Shown piece by piece: positions 9,698 to 20,054 of a DNA stretch of 21,541 nt. The stretch comes from Protostelium mycophagum. Its lineage: Eukaryota; Evosea; Variosea; Protosteliida; Protosteliaceae. Location: the NCBI GenBank assembly GCA_002081555.1, contig MZNV01002320.1, positions 1-21,541 of the forward strand, read 5' to 3'. The translations under genes were made by a program, and so were the position numbers. Each line of letters opens with the position of its first letter. Within the stretch, counting starts at the first letter, position 1. The notes beneath the pieces are model-generated. The model had not been told where the DNA came from. It was given only the letters and a program-made list of their open reading frames with translations, and searched no databases.

Positions 9698-11507
9698 ATG
9701 ATTCGAAGTCGAGAGTGTGGACGTCTTCTCCCACTGGTATGGATCACTGCATTGATAGCACTTTTGCAGTTGATGCTCAGAACGACAGCGGGTACTTCCT
9801 TCCTCTTTCTTTAAGCTGATCCCTCAGGTAACATGGACACTGACGTGGTGCTGGTTCAACTTCCTCCAGAAAAATTTTCTTTCGCCACAGTTAATGCTTG
9901 GAATCACGAACAGTCAGTATCTAAGCCGTCCGAAATTTGAATCTGTGCTTTTACAGTGGCTTCGTCACATTTCATCGTCCAATGAAGAGATACGAAAAAA
10001 AGTTTAGATTATAAAAAATAAAATAAAATGACTGTTTAGGGACTGGCGGCTGCGCATGCGAAAAATAGCCAAGTCATTACAAGAATCAAATATCCATCTC
10101 GTTGGATTCCAAGAGATCAGAAAAAGTAATTTCATCTCAATTCTCATACACGTTCATTAACGTGAACAAGCACGTTACATACCGCCATCTCAGATTTTCA
10201 AAAATTGCAATAAAAATTTTGATAAAAATCAGGTAAACAGAGCGACCAATTCGAATATCTACGAGAAATTCTGCCAGATTTTCGCTACAATTTATTCAAA
10301 GTCGCCCATGAATCTTCAACTTATGTAGAGGGTAAGTGGCCTTTTCACCGTATCGCTGCTCCATGTCATTCGTCTTGAAAATTTTCTGAAACTACCGCCG
10401 AGCTCATCGCCTCTCAGGGTTGGCTATTTTTAGCACATTTCCAATTTTAGACTCGGAGACTTTTGAATACTCGATTTTGAGTGGAGATACAGATCTCAAC
10501 CAGAGGATCATACTGAGAGCCGGAGTCGACTTTAACTTCGGGGTTGCAGATGTTTATCTGACGCACATGTCATACGCTGATGTCGTACAATGCAAACAAG
10601 CAGTAGAGGTGAGACGTCTCATTTGTTTACAGTTGTAGATGAGTGGCGCGGTAACTTACCGTGATTTCACGTTCGTTTGTCCCTTCATGAATGCTGTGAA
10701 GACCTTCAATGATACGAGGCACAATTGATGTAGACAGTTGATTCGATTTGTGCACTCGACAAGAAGAGAATCGAGAAGTGCCATATTGATGGGTGATTTC
10801 AACACATACTACGATTTTGTGAGTCTTTATCTTCTTATATAATATATATATGTAATATATAATATATATAATAAATAATATATAATTCCCGCTTCTTTTT
10901 TGTTTTTGAAACTACGACCACGCTGTATTTGAATTACCAGCCATTTTCCAGCTGAAAGGATAATATTTTTTAATATTTTACAGGAGGTGAGTCTGCAGAA
11001 CGATTATAGATGTTGAAGTCGCAGTATCCTATGGCCCTGATTGAGAAAAAAAGTGTGAAGACACCGAATAAATGCGAGAATATATGGGGGAAAATGGATT
11101 GGCATGAGCAGTGAGTCTTTCAATACCAACAATAGAATGATTTCAAATTTAAAAAGAATAATTTTCTCAGCCCCAAGAATTACGTTGAGCTGACGGATTT
11201 ATGGACAGAGCTTCGTCCAAAGGAAGATGGTGACGTCATCACTTGGATTTATACTGAATTTTACAGGGCTGACTTTTGTTGTCGATAAGACAGTAACACC
11301 AACATTAGACAGTTGCAGACCAGGTATTAAATATTTTGTCCAAAAGATGATTTCGCTTGGTGTTTCTCATTGTTTACAGACAGGATACTGAGTGATATCA
11401 GACAAACAACTTGGAAAGCACAGATTAAGGTTGTAGAGGGAGTTGTAGATGGGGTGAAGCTTTCTGACCATCACTTTGTGTACGCAACGATTGACAACGG
11501 GAAATAA
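9698..11507 (+). CDS. Secreted or membrane EEP-family (DNase I-like) phosphodiesterase
   Basis: Exons 9698-9791, 9828-9912, 10040-10125, 10233-10331, 10418-10608, 10738-10818, 11010-11110, 11171-11229, 11267-11323 and 11380-11507 join in phase to 326 aa. The N terminus (MIRSRECGRLLPLVWITALI...) is a signal peptide or anchor. Endonuclease/exonuclease/phosphatase motifs follow in order: ATVNAWNHEQDWRLRMRKIA, LVGFQEIR (catalytic Glu), EGLAIFSTFPI, VYLTHMSYAD, LMGDFNTYYDF (D-x-N), RPDRILSD and VKLSDHHFVYA (terminal SDH). The catalytic set appears complete. The substrate could be nucleic acid, a phospholipid headgroup or another phosphodiester; the sequence does not decide. A GAG trinucleotide at 10984-10986, bordered by perfect splice sites, could add one Glu. 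Confidence 0.85.
10836..10887 (+). repeat. AT dinucleotide-rich simple sequence in intron
   Basis: Interrupted (AT)n and AATATATA repeats lie in the intron following the GDFN exon of the EEP gene. No coding potential. Confidence 0.8.
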
Positions 11508-11767
11508 ATATTATGAGGTGTTGTGGCAAAATTTCTAGTAACAAATGTTGTTTCATGAGATATTTTGGTCCACTTTTTGCCAAAATGAAAGGTGACCCGT
11601 TCCTATGGCAACCACCGAAGGAGCACTCATCGCCTCTACCGGTCGTGGCATCAAAGTATGACGTCATCTCATGTACACATCTTCTACACTTGGACTGCAA
11701 CGGTTTTAACAGACCGAAACAGATTTTAATATTTTACAGGAGGCGAACAAAATGTTCTGTTAATTAC
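11508..11767. other. Spacer with no confident gene; short open frame
   Basis: Between the EEP stop and the tandem duplication a plus frame opens at ATG 11513 (MRCCGKISSNKCCFMRYFG...), and a donor-like GTATGACGTCATC sits at 11657. No known domain was recognised, and the frame starts only 5 nt after the EEP stop, so it may just be 3' UTR and promoter sequence. TGACGTCA occurs at 11659-11666. A short spliced peptide upstream of the secreted gene cannot be excluded. Confidence 0.35.
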
Positions 11768-12152
11768 CCACATTTTTGGGCGGATAAAAATCAACCACTC
11801 GGTAAGAAACCGAAAAGTACGGAACGCGTCGCAGATGTCTTTGGATCTTTTGTCCATTTCCTCCTTTGCGCCTCGATGAAGGTCGTTCTCCTCGTACTAC
11901 CCATAGTTGGCCTCTCTCTAGGCATCAGTTTCACCTTTTATGGATATGAACCGAGCCACATTTTTGGGCGGATAAAAATCGACCACTCGGTAAGAAACCG
12001 AAAAGTACGGAACGCGTCGCAGATGTCTTTGGATCTTTTGTTTCACACTCCCATTTCCTCCTTTGCGCCTTGATGAAGGTCGTTCTCCTCGTACTACCCA
12101 TAGTTGGCCTCTCTCTAGGCATCAGTTTCACCTTTTATGGATATGAACCGAA
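11768..12152 (+). repeat. Recent tandem duplication of a gene's promoter and signal-peptide region
   Basis: Copy 1 (about 11768-11955) and copy 2 (about 11956-12152) are nearly identical. Both begin CCACATTTTTGGGCGG and end GGATATGAACCGA. The differences seen are a 9-nt insertion in copy 2 (TTCACACTC after GGATCTTTTGT) and a few substitutions (for example CAACC/CGACC and CTCG/CTTG). Each copy carries the upstream region, an ATG (11876 and 12073) and the signal-peptide-coding stretch MKVVLLVLPIVGLSLG. Only copy 2 continues into the rest of the gene, so copy 1 is a truncated 5' fragment. Confidence 0.9.
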
Positions 12153-12677
12153 GCAGCATTGGTGGCAAAAAGAGGTGTGCACCAGGCTTGTCAGCATGAG
12201 CAGCCACCCTGGGATTCTGCGACACCTTGTTTCCAACTTATGGCAATTCGGGGATGTACTTCGTATCAGAGAACAACACTCTCAACTTCAGAGAGTACCG
12301 CGACAAAAACTGCTCAGGCGAAGTTTTCAAGCATGGGACCAACCTTTGGACAAGTGCGAGACCAACCAACTTGGGACCGACAAGCTCGGCAGGCTGGAAG
12401 ATAGCTATAGAGTTCAACCATCAAGCAAGGACCATGTCACATATTTCTACCAGCAGCCCAAATGCCAGGTCAATTTTATTTCAAGTCCAATTTCTGATGG
12501 AAACAGGGACGAGTGATGAGAGTCTTTGTCCAATATTTTGGCACAGTAAAAAGCTCTAAGCCGTGTGACCCCACTAACCTCCCCCAATGTACAGACCGCA
12601 ACGGCGGATATGGCACTGTGTCAGCTATGACAATATGTGGAGGCTCTTCAATCATCTTTCCCAACCCCACCGCATGA
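12073..12677 (+). CDS. Secreted Cys-containing protein of unknown function, splicing uncertain
   Basis: The ATG at 12073 begins a strong signal peptide (MKVVLLVLPIVGLSLG). Protein-like segments follow in three frames: YGNSGMYFVSENN...REYRDKNCSGEVFKHGTN (about 12230-12350), DHVTYFYQQPKCQ (about 12430-12468), then GRVMRVFVQYFGTVK and CTDRNGGYGTVSAMTICGG, ending IIFPNPTA at TGA 12675-12677. The last junction (12469-12508, phase 0, 40 nt) is good. Earlier ones are ambiguous. Introns of 76 and 47 nt could join the frames, but a single frame also stays open from 12073 to 12516. The product is probably an extracellular protein with several cysteines. No family recognised. The gene could also be partly decayed, since its 5' end has been duplicated. 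Confidence 0.45.
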
Positions 12678-12911
12678 TGATTGTGATGCAATGTCCATTA
12701 ATTGGAAACCGAGGAGATTTTTGTGTTTACAATAACAATCAGTCTGAAGAGATTATAATTTTCTTTATTTCTATTGCTGTACAATTCTCCGATACCGTGT
12801 TTTTACGTGAAATTTCACTCCACTCGCAAGCTTGCGTTGTCCTTGATCAGCGTCTCCTTGAGTGTCCTCTTTTGCGAGAAAGGTATCATTCTGTACACGA
12901 CCTGACACGTG

Positions 12912-15900
12912 TCATGTTCTATTTTTAGAACGACCATATAGTCTCAAAATCACCTCTTGGATGATGGCGTGCGTGAACGAATAAACCACTTCTCCAGTCT
13001 TCTCTGAAATTTCTCAGAATTTTTTGAATGTTACGACGATCTACAACTTACCAGAAGTGTTGGCGGTGATAAATCTGTGCTGCCTCATTTTATCCAAATT
13101 ATCTTGGATTTTATTTTTGTTGATGACTCTCTGCAGCATGGTCAAAGTAAATTCATGTCCAATGACAGAAGCGGCCTTCAGCACCTAAAAATAGCATCAG
13201 GATTTTTCAACTTGAAAACTCTCAAAAGATTGAGAATTTTGGCACGAATATTTGGTCCTGACCTCGAGTTGGTCGACTGGCAGGTTGTCTATTCTTGCGG
13301 TGATGACACCCTCCAAAGTGGCGGGCAGCTCCATCACCGTGTCATGTTTTGACATGCGGCAATGTGTCGTGATCACGTGATCTTTCGTGGAAGTGTCATA
13401 TATGGAGACTCGCTTCTGCTCCACCATGTTTTTGAATAGTTCAATGGCGAAGTATGGATTTCCTTCAGATTTGTACCAGACGATCTACAATGATTAGAAA
13501 TTTCTCTGAAAAGTTGGGTGTTGTAGAGGGGTAAACGACTACATAAAATTCCTTGAACTTTCTGACCTGTATGACGTCACTCGAGATGTCGTCGATGTAA
13601 AAAACAGATGTCAACAGTCTGGCAATTTCCGTCTTTTCCAGGCGTTGTAGATACATAATATCATGCGGTGTGTCAAAATGTGGGCACAAATGATTGGGAC
13701 GAGCAGTAACCATGGTCATGATACGTAATGATGATGTAATCTTTTTGAACAGTGCGGAAGAACTGGGATCAAGCCAATGTACATCTGACACGTGTCAGTC
13801 ACGTGACGAAATGATGTGTACAGTACCGTCTACAATGATGATGACGTCACGGGTTTTACATAACCTTTCAAAAAGATCGTAGAAAACTTGGCTCAACTGC
13901 TCCGAAATGATCCCTTGTCCTACAATTATCAATTACTTTTATTTTTATTATTTTTTACATTTTATTTTTTATTTGAGAATTTTAATGTTTGATTTTTTTA
14001 ATTTCATCTTTAATTTTTTTTGTAATTTTAATGTTTAATTTTATTATTATTTACGTGATTTATAAAATCTCACCCTCATTGCTATTTTTGAATTTCTTTT
14101 GGTCAGCTAAAATTTGATTCATTTTTTCCAGACCTTTCGCGACAGCCTCCCCGTACTCCACCGTCATTTCCTGAAATTTCCGTGAATTCTCTTCGATTTT
14201 TCAAAGATTTTTATTGCAATGAGCCCCGGCTTTGCCGTGAACACTGGTATCTGTCTGTGTCCAAAGATAGATTACTATTGATCCTCTACAACTGTATCTA
14301 CAACTTACCAATTGTGATCCGGTCTTTTGGTGCAATAAAGCTGCGGGCACTCTGGGCCTTCTTAATATTACCCTCTCGGTCTCTGGTGTCCCCCCGAGCC
14401 CAGGGAAATGTACCTGAAATTTCATTTAAATTTCACTATCATGTCAAAAATCCCGGTTTTTGGGGATCACTATCTTCAATTTTTAAAACGCATTTTTGAA
14501 TATTTCAAGTTGAATTTTGGCGAAATCTCGCAGAAAATTCGTTGAAATTACCTTCAGGAATGCGTAAATCCTGGGAAAGAAGGTGGTGAGCATGGTCCTC
14601 AGTATGCTCCTGAATCCATATAATGATGATTTCTTCTCGTGTGATTGCGCGTAAGCAGTCAGTATCACCGGCCCTTTACTCGCTTTCTACGACAATTCAA
14701 TTTTTGAAACCCCGTTTTTGGCGGGAAAATTTTGTTTTTTCACTTTGCGCTTTTGCGTGCAGCTCTGCTGCAGTCTATGTTTATAATGAAATTTAGTTGT
14801 TTGCTTTGTCAAAAATTTGCTCATCTCTTTTGCACCATTCTACAACCTGCCACTTACCATATTAGGAAATTCTTGCTTTACATAAGCCAAAAATTCCTTG
14901 ATCATCCTTGATTTGCCCATCCCCTTCTCCCCCTGAATGATTAGTGGTTGTACACTATTTCCCGCCAAAAAATCGGAGAAATGACTCCTTATGATCTGGC
15001 CTTCAGACTCTCTACCCACGAAGGTCCTCTCACATTTCAATTCCTACAAATATCAGTATCGTTGTAGATGGTCAGAATATCCTTGTCGTTGTAGATAATC
15101 AGCATTATTCTCCGTTAAATCTTATTTAATCATTTCAAAATGTTTTTTGTCAAAGAGGTTGTCTCGTTGTAGATTCAAAATTTGATTTATGTCACCTTCC
15201 CAGGACTGATTGTGCTGATGGGATTATATAAATTAATCTTCATCGTCTTTCCTTTCACTAAAATCGGCTCTAATTCCTGGAACACGATCGACTGTCCACA
15301 ACCCTGCCTGGTGGCCCCGTCGCAGAGTATTGTGCCCGGCCCACTCTTTTGTGCCGCTTCCATCAACCTTGCGGATAAATTCACGGTATCCCCCACTATT
15401 CCCAGCTCCCGTCTACAACTCGAACCAACCGATCCACAGAACGCCCTGAAATTACTCAGATTTTTCTTCTCACAAGATATATGCTTTGAAATTTCACGGA
15501 AATTTCACCTGCCAGTGGTGACACCTATTGAATGTGACACTTCGTGCCTCTTTAGCCACTGGGATATCCGCATAGAGGCTAATATGCTCCTCTCAGAATC
15601 GTCCCCATGAGCAGGCATCCCAAACACAGCGATGCAAACTGGTCCTGATCATGTGAGAAATCTGCATGGGAAAATGGAGGAGAAATTAGTCGGGTTTTTT
15701 GTTCTTGGAATGAATTTTCGTGGTACTGTGGGTCATTGTGCATTTATTTTGGCGGGAAACAAAAATCGTGACATCATCAATGTACAACACTGTAGACTCA
15801 CCTTTATCATCCAGAATGAATTGCCTTATCATTCCTCCAGACACCCCGACTATCTTCTGTATCTCTGAAAACACGTCTTGGATCTTAGACAGCAGCTCCG

Positions 15901-17349
15901 AATCATCGGTGAGTGCTTCTTTATCCATGACGTCATCACAGGAGTTTCCCAGAAGACTGTCAGACCCCGATTGTGTCCTGCAGTGGTGAGTGATCCGAGT
16001 TTGTGGGGAGAAATGGAGGCGAACCTGGACCACTTGGGCTGGGAGGGTGACGTCATCTCTTTTACAACGATCCCGCTCAATAAAATAAAAATGACAGATA
16101 CCTGAGATATCATCAGAAGTTGATCAGAAAATAATCTCGCCAAGATATCATATAACGAGATGCCACGTCATGACCATGATATCTTACCTGTCTTAGCTCT
16201 GAGATACAACCCTCTGACATCATAGACATCTTCTGGCACACTATTGAAGGAACTAATTGTCTTAACACTGTCAAGGTCATCTTCTTGTCGTAAGGATTAT
16301 TTTCCGGTGTGATGAGCGTGTGGCTGCTGCTGCGAAGGGGCTGCTTCGGCCGCATGAACCTGTCTTTGTTATGGTTTGTCTTTGTGTGGACTTCGCTGGA
16401 AGACTATGTCTTCATGCGGCTGTGCCGTTCATGATGAGACATTATATGATCTAAGTATCTATTTTGGATTGGCGTCCAAGCTTTCCCAACAGAAAATCTT
16501 ACTTGAATGTGAGAGGAAGCCGATCATGGTTGAATCTGACACAGTGATGTGAAGTGTTTGTAAATATTTGGTCAAAATTCTCTATGTGCCGAAGATGTGG
16601 CGGCAGGGACTGTTTGATGTCATGATCACGCCATGAAAACAAAAATGACACGGTGAATTACCTTCAGAAGGTTGAATGAAGCCATAGACAACACGATGTC
16701 TCCGGCGTCTGCCAGTCCAACGGCGACGTTAGTCTGTTCCAAAGGATCGCCATGTAGAACTGTCTCGTACTTGTCGTCATATCCACCGACTAAGAGAAAA
16801 TCGCAGGGACCAGCACCGATCGCCACTTTGCAGGAGAGCTCGATGGTATCTCGACATTTGGGGTGGTAATTATGTAGACGTCTCTGAATGGAAACAGCGC
16901 AGTCCAAAGCGTAAAGGAAATTGGTACGGCTTAATGTCTCTCTATTGTTTATGTCGTTCCATATCACCGAGATGGCATCTTCATTGATTAATCTTCAATT
17001 CAAAATTCATTCAGTGATTGTGTCACAACACGTCCAATGATCAAGATGTCTGACCTCCTGCGATTTTGAAAATGCAGCCATGGTGAGCCTCAATTATTGA
17101 ATTCATTGCAGTGAAATATTCATTTAGGACTGCTGTTAGAATCTCCTCTCCTTCAGCAGCAGAAAATTTCACCTTCAATCGACTCATGATGACATCTAAA
17201 GCCACTGCTGGTACAAACGAGCCAAGTGCTCTCAATTGTTGGTCTTCACTATTTCTTGGGCTCGTCATATGAGTATACTTTTCGTTCTTAGCTGCCTCGT
17301 GTAGGTAATCAGCTTCTATACGTCTTTGTGTGTGTTGTTGTTCGCTCAC
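12912..17349 (-). CDS. Soluble adenylyl cyclase (ADCY10)-like protein with P-loop NTPase; probable defective C1 site
   Basis: Seventeen exons in consistent phase encode 926 aa: 17055-17349, 16662-16978, 16503-16609, 16188-16323, 16066-16101, 15802-16024, 15509-15644, 15196-15445, 14858-15043, 14552-14686, 14309-14413, 14074-14170, 13827-13919, 13567-13784, 13263-13484, 13052-13184, 12912-13003. C1: LGSFVPAVALDVI, FSAAEGEEILTAVLNEYF, IFKIAGDAISVIW, KVAIGAGPCDFLLVGG. C2: VSVIFILLSG, GGMIRQFILDDKG, FGMPAHGDDSERS, GDTVNLSARLMEAA with the Asn and Arg of the transition-state pair. NTPase: FVGRESE, Walker A GEKGMGKS, Walker B IIIVDDVHWLD, then GNPYFAIELFKNM, PATLEGVITARID, LKAASVIGHEF and YSFTHAIIQEV. 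The DISGFT-type metal-binding segment of C1 is absent. The protein ends soon after the NTPase, far shorter than mammalian ADCY10. A cytosolic cAMP-type regulator is inferred; catalysis is doubtful. Confidence 0.85.
13785..13798. repeat. 14-bp palindrome CTGACACGTGTCAG
   Basis: This perfect palindrome lies at the 3' end of a short intron of the cyclase-like gene, next to a TCACGTGA palindrome. Its 12-bp core TGACACGTGTCA occurs again at 12903-12914, across the stop codon of the same gene. Confidence 0.7.
14758..14772. repeat. Short hairpin TGCAGC-TCT-GCTGCA in intron
   Basis: A perfect 6-bp stem with a TCT loop sits in the intron after the Walker A exon of the cyclase-like gene. It has the same design as the hairpins of the ankyrin intron. 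Similar elements occur near 6823-6835, 14223-14236, 16338-16352, 16419-16432 and 19470-19485. Confidence 0.7.
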
Positions 17350-17785
17350 TCGAAATCGCGAGACTCTCAGCCCACTATCAGATTATCAATTTGGGAAATT
17401 TCATTAAAAGTTCGAGATTTCTCCGGAAATAAAAAAACGGAGTTTGTCCGAGTGACCATTTTGGTGTTTTAAGAGGACAACATGACAGAAGACAACAGAT
17501 ACACCGTGGCGCGCTTCGGATGATGAACACAGGATGCTGTCTTATCAATCGGGTTTGTAAACATCTTTTGGAGCTGCTGGAAGCTTACTGTGAGTCTGAA
17601 TGTTATCGGGTGCTTTGAGAGGTGCCTCATCTTCTGAGAGCAATCCACTTGAGTGTGCACATAAATTTCACGGTTGTGGTGGTATTTTTTAGCCTGCTTC
17701 AGGCAGCCGTAAACTTGACACTTGCTGTGCCCAAATGCGGCACCCGTGATTGACTTCAAGTAAACATTCAGGAGGTTTATAGAGA
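17350..17785. other. Intergenic region between LITAF-like and cyclase-like genes
   Basis: About 436 bp separate the LITAF-like stop from the cyclase-like ATG, both on the minus strand. A 96-codon open frame on the minus strand (17469-17759, with KCQVYGCLKQAKKYHHN) has no recognised domain, and a short plus-strand frame (MTEDNRYTVARFG) is likewise unconvincing. It presumably holds the 3' UTR of the LITAF-like gene and the promoter of the cyclase-like gene. Confidence 0.5.
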
Positions 17786-18406
17786 TTACATCCTGGCCTT
17801 CTTTCCGACGGGTCTTCCGCAGTTGGTGCAGGAGTGAATGACATCTATAACACGTAATTCAGTTTTCATATCTTCGGGCAAATCTACTATTACCTTTGCA
17901 TCCATCGGCGCAGAAGGGAATGAGACAGCATCCAAGACTGCATCCGATGAGACATAGACCGACTAAAAGTCACATCAGATCATGGCAACAAAGTCTTTTA
18001 AACTCACCACAAACGACGTAGGTAAAGGTTCCGTCTTCGAAAGAAACATTTGTCAGTCCTCGATGTTGGCAGAATTGGCAAGTGTGTTGTTGTGGCCTTC
18101 AAGCATAAGAAATTGTTCCGATGTATATCTGTTAGCTCACATTTCTCCCCACTGACCAGTGGTGTGATGGACCATAACATGCGTCATAGGTGCTTGAGGT
18201 ACTGCACCATATCCAGGTTGTGTGGGGTATCCTTGCTGGGGATATGCTGGTTGAGGAGCAGCATATTGGACGGGAGGCTGTCCGTGTTGTGGGGGAGGGG
18301 ATTGATATTGAGGAGGAAGTGAGGATTGGTAGTTCTCTGGCTGTGTCTAACATCGTTAGTATAATTTGATGGAATGGAGCAGATGATATGTTCGATTGTT
18401 TACCAT
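17786..18406 (-). CDS. LITAF-like zinc-binding membrane protein
   Basis: Exons 18404-18406, 18153-18346, 18008-18096, 17894-17962 and 17786-17844 give 137 aa. The N terminus is Pro/Gln/Tyr-rich (YPQQGYPTQPGYG), as in LITAF proteins. The LITAF domain is complete: first Cys pair C-Q-F-C in HTCQFCQHRG, VSFEDGTFTYVVC, the hydrophobic membrane-inserted stretch VGLCLIGCSLGCCLIPFCADG, and the second pair C-T-N-C in DVIHSCTNCGRPVGKK. LITAF proteins insert monotopically into endosomal/lysosomal membranes with the two CxxC pairs sharing one zinc. In this model the first exon consists of the ATG codon alone, followed by a 57-nt intron; a longer 5' exon cannot be ruled out. The rest is certain. Confidence 0.88.
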
Positions 18407-18668
18407 CTTGATGGTTTGTGCTGTGCTCCCTGAAGAATGATGTCAATGCACACAAGAGCGATTCCCAGACACGGTAACTGACGTGGAATGAACAGTCGGG
18501 CCCGACTTCGCGAATCGAGACGATTGATGGAATCAAATGAGAATCATCATGTATACGATTCGGTGGTAATACACGGTAACAAACAAACAAGAAAATGAGA
18601 CATTGAAGCACAGCATTACTGCTTCTGCACCAGCCACTTTTCCTCGCCATTTTGTTCGTGCACGATAA

Positions 18669-19839
18669 CTATTGGAGATTCTTTATGGATTTGGATATCG
18701 TCTTCAGCAGGTTATTGTTCAATGCACTCAGCATCTGTATCAAACAATCAGAAGAGATGTCCATATCATCCAGACTCACCCATTGTGGCATGTAGCGCCC
18801 GGGGTCTGCGTGGATGAACATCTTCAACTTAATCTTAGAGTCTTCTATCTTTTGGAGGATTGCACCACACGCTATGAATGTTTAGAAGTAGATTTTTAAA
18901 GAGCTTGCAACTCTACAAATCCATAAACATAACCTCCGGCGCATTCTTTTGTGCCTGCAAATGGATTTGCAAGAGCTCCAAGTTCTCTACAAATTTTTCT
19001 CGATCCAGATTTTTATCTGCTTCACAATGTCTACACTGTTGTAGATGCTCACCGTGTATCTCTCCATAAGTATGTCCCGCGGGCTTGTTGAACTTCCCGT
19101 AGTTCTCCATGTATAAGTAAGAATCTTGTGGACCATCACTGGTCCAGACTTGCCCTGTCATAAACAATGGACTGAATGGAAACTTGGCGGGAATCCTGAA
19201 GGCAATTTTGCAGAAGGAATCCTCCATGATGTCCTCTACAGTTATGTCCTGCTTAAGGTTTAGTTCGTTGTAGATGGTGAGATATCGAGTTGTAGACAGA
19301 GTAATTACGTACTTTCAACTGTGAGCACCATTCTCGGAACAAAGCGGCAGCAGCATCCCCAGTACAGTTTATTTCTCCGTCTGCGCGAATGGCAATACCC
19401 TGAATTAAAAATTAAATAACAAGTTTTGGCGGGAAAAGATGCAAGTGAAACTCGCTGCACAATATCTACCCGCAGCCCCGCTGCAAAATTCCACAGATAT
19501 CTGCAGCTCTTACCTCTAGTTCTTTAGAGGTCCTGAAGATCAAACCGTCACTCGTCCTCTTTGTAACCTTCCATTTAGAATCTTCCATCTTAGACGCCAA
19601 TTCCAGCTTTTTTTCTTCCGTCTACAACGAGTCAATCTCTCATCTACAATGCAAAGAGAATTTGTTTGAGTAATATTAAAATATTTAAGAATATACAAAT
19701 AAAGAATTTCAACCATCTACAACAAGGATACTCTCGTGCATCTACAACGACTACGTACCAGATATAACTCGTATTCGCTAGCCACAGAAGCAGCAGGATT
19801 AAGAGACACGAGGTATTGGTATAAGTTGTCTTCCAGCAT
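18669..19839 (-). CDS. START-domain lipid-binding protein
   Basis: Exons 19759-19839, 19514-19621, 19313-19399, 19053-19248, 18780-18871 and 18669-18734 give 209 aa. The START fold can be followed end to end. W in DSKWKVTKRTSDGLIF opens the domain, then GIAIRADGEINCTGDAAAALF, then FRIPAKFPFSPLFMTGQVW with SDGPQDSYLYMENYG, then KPAGHTYGEIHACGAILQKI. KLKMFIHADPGRYMPQW (the D-P-G-x-x-P-W signature) and a C-terminal helix ALNNNLLKTISKSIKNLQ complete it. START domains bind lipids or sterols. No signal peptide or transmembrane segment, so cytosolic. The intron 18872-19052 begins GTGAGCATCTACAAC; reading into it gives a shorter false C terminus (stop at 18913). Upstream helical exons at 20055-20336 may belong to the same transcript. 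Confidence 0.8.
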
Positions 19840-20054
19840 CTTAATCTTCTTTTCGTTTGGTCGATGCTGCACCATCTCAGGGTTGTTTTTATTCTTCGAT
19901 TATTTATATATATTGTGTTTGTGCAGCATTATTTGTGGCTCTGTGCTGCGACAAAGCCGTGTGCACTGTGAAGTTGTATACCATGCCGTGTTGATCGCTG
20001 GGTACAGGTGGAATATTGCCTCCAACGATTTGAAGATCATCTTTGGACAATTAC

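Noticed and set aside
11513-12073. 186-codon plus frame running into the signal peptide of copy 1
   Set aside because: It crosses the duplication boundary and promoter-like sequence and shows no domain; probably a chance opening.
18132-18650. 172-codon minus frame beginning MARKSGWC
   Set aside because: It covers the LITAF-like exon in a different frame from the clear LITAF domain; no supporting splice model.
18913-19052. Alternative START C terminus (DKNLDREKFVENLELL...)
   Set aside because: Splicing 19053 to 18871 restores the conserved GEIHACGAILQ and HADPGRYMPQW segments, so this stretch is intronic.
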